The notes under the pieces are model-generated. The model saw only the letters and a list, made by a program, of their open reading frames with translations. It searched no databases and was not told the origin of the DNA. This document shows positions 61,817-64,000 of a DNA stretch of 64,000 nt, piece after piece; positions within the stretch are counted from its first letter, which is position 1, and the number at the start of each line of letters is the position of its first letter. The stretch comes from Metopolophium dirhodum (taxonomy: Eukaryota; Arthropoda; Insecta; Hemiptera; Aphididae). The stretch spans positions 69,267,266 to 69,331,265 of the forward strand of contig NC_083560.1 in the NCBI RefSeq assembly GCF_019925205.1, read 5' to 3'. The translations under genes and the position numbers were made by a program.

Positions 61817-62946
61817 TGGTAATTACGAGATTGCGTGCGCGCGGAAAGAAAGGATGGCGGAGACGCGTGGGGACACCGAGTACATAATAATATATATATA
61901 TTATATTATACGTAAGTACACCACACACGCACATAAGCCGCTTGTTCGCGTATATAATAATAATAATAATAATAATACGCCGCAGCCAGCGCGTGTGTGT
62001 TATACGATCTCTCGTCGAGCCGATTATATTATTATTATTATGATTATTTCGTACTCGCACCACGTCGCCGTCACCGCTGCTAATCCGTTCGGCGTAATAA
62101 ATTATTAAATCGCCGTCGCCGTCGCCGTCGCGGACGAAGACGACGACGACGATACAATAATAACAATTTATAATAATAATAATACGTCTTCTCCTCTCAC
62201 GTGCATATCAATACGACTGCACCGCCGAGACACGGTCGAACAGATGGTTATATTATAGACGTTCGCGCTCGTATGTGTCGTCGTCGTCGTCGTCCGCGTG
62301 CGGCGTACGAAAATAAAAAATAATAACAAATTTCTACTTACAATATACATATTTCTATTTTTATTAGATTATTATTATTATTATACATAGTAGTAGGTAG
62401 TAGAAGTAATTTTAGTAATAGTATACGACGCGCGACGTTTACGACTGTCTTCCGGTGCTAGAGAAATAATTGTAATCATAACAATAATAATAATATTATG
62501 CGCAAACCCAAACAAAGTAAAGTAATAACATTGATTATAAATACTCGTATTTATAATCAATAGTAATAATAACAATAATAATATGAATAATAATAATAAT
62601 AATAATAATAGAAATAATAGTAATAAAAATAATATCGATAATAATAATAATAAGAAGAATAACAATAATAATAATAAAAATGTATTTTTTTGATAGGATG
62701 AAACAGACGGCGTGCAGAGAGATCTATCTATAGTTGGCGCGCTTTTTCAAAAACGACCGTCTCTGCCGCCGTCGGGTGATAACCCGCCAACACGGGCAAT
62801 AATTATAATTATTTCAATTTCTATTCCAATACAAGAATAATCTAAACTATTATAATAGACATTATGAATTGTTACATAAAACTAATTTACTAATAATAAT
62901 AATATGAATACCTATTAGTATACTGATAAAATAAAATTAGACATAC
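58411..62946 (-). other. Putative first intron of the distal antenna-like gene, microsatellite-rich
   Basis: No gene was found. It contains triplet runs such as (TAA)n at 59597-59632, (GTT)n at 59744-59767, an AT triplet run near 59995-60028, (CGA)n near 61785-61815 and GA-rich DNA near 61355-61380. Frames listed here on both strands are driven by these repeats. CG words are frequent, which fits open regulatory DNA. Confidence 0.45.
59597..59632. repeat. (TAA)n microsatellite
   Basis: Twelve perfect TAA units; similar runs near 59995-60028, 61945-61975 and 62585-62612. Confidence 0.95.
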
Positions 62947-63060
62947 CTGATGTGTATTCGCAGATGACAGGATTGTTCAAACGTTGATTCTTGTTGATTC
63001 TTCAACCATGTCAGAATGAGCCAGAAGATTGGCAAAAAATGAGTTCCGTAAAAAAGAAAC
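62947..63060 (-). other. Probable non-coding 5' exon of the distal antenna-like gene
   Basis: On the minus strand a unique-looking stretch ends in CATCAG|GTATGT at 62947/62946, a strong donor in phase to be spliced to the acceptor at 58411. It contains a 10-codon upstream frame (ATG at 63009, MVEESTRINV, stop at 62977), so it could damp translation. The 5' limit of the exon is not determined. Confidence 0.5.
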
Positions 63061-63598
63061 GAGTTAACACAAGACAAGTAAAAATAAAAATTATTCAAAA
63101 TACAAAAAATAAATAAATGTCAAAACGTATGTATAATTGTTAATAACGACACGGCACAAGTGCACAAATACGCACAAAAATATCGGCGGGAGAATAAAAA
63201 TTTCGAAAAAACGTTTATAAATTTTTATTCCGTGGCGCAGACGACAGTGATAAAAATAAAAAATTAAAATAAATCGTGTGAAAACCGTCGGGACGGACGA
63301 CAGAATAAAATAAAGCGCGCGACGACGGCGTGAGAAGTGTTGTATGGAGCGCGTGTGTTCGTGGTGTGAGGTGCGACGATGACGACGGGAACGGTCGACC
63401 GGCGTCCGCGAAACGTGTGGCGGTAATGAGCAGCAGCCGCCGGCACCGCGCCATCACTACCACCACCAACGCCGCCGCCGCCACCGCCGCCGCCACCGTC
63501 GTCGTGCGCGTCGTAAATATATATATGTACACACATTATATGTATGTGTATACCATACTCGCGCGCGCACTCACACACTCTCACGCGCTCACACACTA

Positions 63599-63630
<32 letters not shown>

Positions 63631-64000
63631 CACACACACACATATATATGTATACGAACGACGTGTGTGCGAGTGAGAAGAATTGGAAAATGTCATATGT
63701 CCAGCAGCGGCGGCGGTGGTGGACGACGACCGCGGGAGGCCACGTTATCGCGTTCCCGCCGCCGACCACCAACCGTACGACGACGTCGACGACGGCGGAC
63801 CGGACACCCCCGAAAACCCGATACGCACGCACGTACCGCCGCCGTCCACTATTATAATATTATATTACGTTGTGGCCGACGCTGCTGTGGTGCGGCGGCG
63901 GGCGGTAGTGGCGGCGGCGGCGGTTGTTTGCCGCGTCGTATATATACATAATATTATTATTATATACCGGAGACGACGCTATATATAATAACATATAATT
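63061..64000. other. Promoter-side CG-rich DNA upstream of the distal antenna-like gene
   Basis: GCCGCC and CGACG runs (about 63415-63510 and 63690-63830) with CA and TA microsatellites make this the most CG-rich part of the window. Open frames here shift freely between strands and encode simple-sequence peptides, so I call none. The transcription start is likely in this part. Confidence 0.4.
63599..63626. repeat. (CA)n microsatellite
   Basis: A run of CA units, followed by a second shorter run to about 63640, in the region upstream of the probable first exon. Confidence 0.9.

Noticed and set aside
62381..62665. Leu-rich frame resembling membrane segments
   Set aside because: It is the translation of an AAT/TAA triplet tract.
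1..64000. tRNA, rRNA, CRISPR array or bacterial contamination
   Set aside because: No B-box-like GGTTCGAATCC with a matching cloverleaf, no regularly spaced repeats, and eukaryotic splice structure throughout.

Overview
The window looks like an aphid nuclear genome (Hemiptera, Aphididae). It is strongly AT-rich, genes are split by long introns, hAT-type debris is everywhere, and the small words GGTAGGTA and TACCTA recur throughout. The species cannot be named from sequence alone. I see no tRNA, rRNA, CRISPR or bacterial operon.

Three host genes can be assembled by matching reading frames across GT/AG splice sites. (1) A plus-strand, divergent RagA-type GTPase (465-7853) has six coding exons, a 6.2 kb transposon-filled intron, and no C-terminal roadblock region. 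(2) A minus-strand p31comet (MAD2L1BP) homologue has four coding exons over 13550-8957. Its 3.4 kb intron holds a fold-back element split by a hAT element. (3) A minus-strand pipsqueak-type HTH transcription factor of the distal antenna class has coding exons 58284-57310, 55731-55658 and 54430-54154, and a probable non-coding 5' exon ending at 62947.

Regions 14-27 kb and 37.8-48.5 kb are transposon country. They hold palindromic fold-back elements, hAT MITEs with exact 8-bp target duplications, a dispersed 1.5 kb repeat in three copies, and tandem repeats. A 4.6 kb block (17525-22116) with inverted ends carries a broken five-exon C2H2 zinc-finger gene. A decayed capsid-protein module of Polinton/virus-like type lies at 38811-40651. 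A complete but dead hAT element with a transposase C-terminus lies at 47828-48530.

The most unusual item is a 10 kb LTR retrotransposon on the minus strand (27757-37778). Its internal order is gag (SAP-like domain, then CCHC knuckles), aspartic protease (DTGA), a macro domain of the OARD1/TARG1 kind, an OTU-like domain, reverse transcriptase, RNase H and integrase with a GPY/F-like tail. A macro plus OTU pair between protease and RT suggests an element that once edited ADP-ribose and ubiquitin marks. This copy is inactive. Its 3' part holds a fold-back element, which itself holds a CCCGAA-rich hAT-like element, so three insertions are nested.

From about 48.6 kb to the end the character changes. 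Recognisable transposons nearly vanish, and CG-containing triplet repeats and microsatellites take over around the distal antenna-like gene, as expected for a developmental regulator with extended control DNA and a long 3' UTR.
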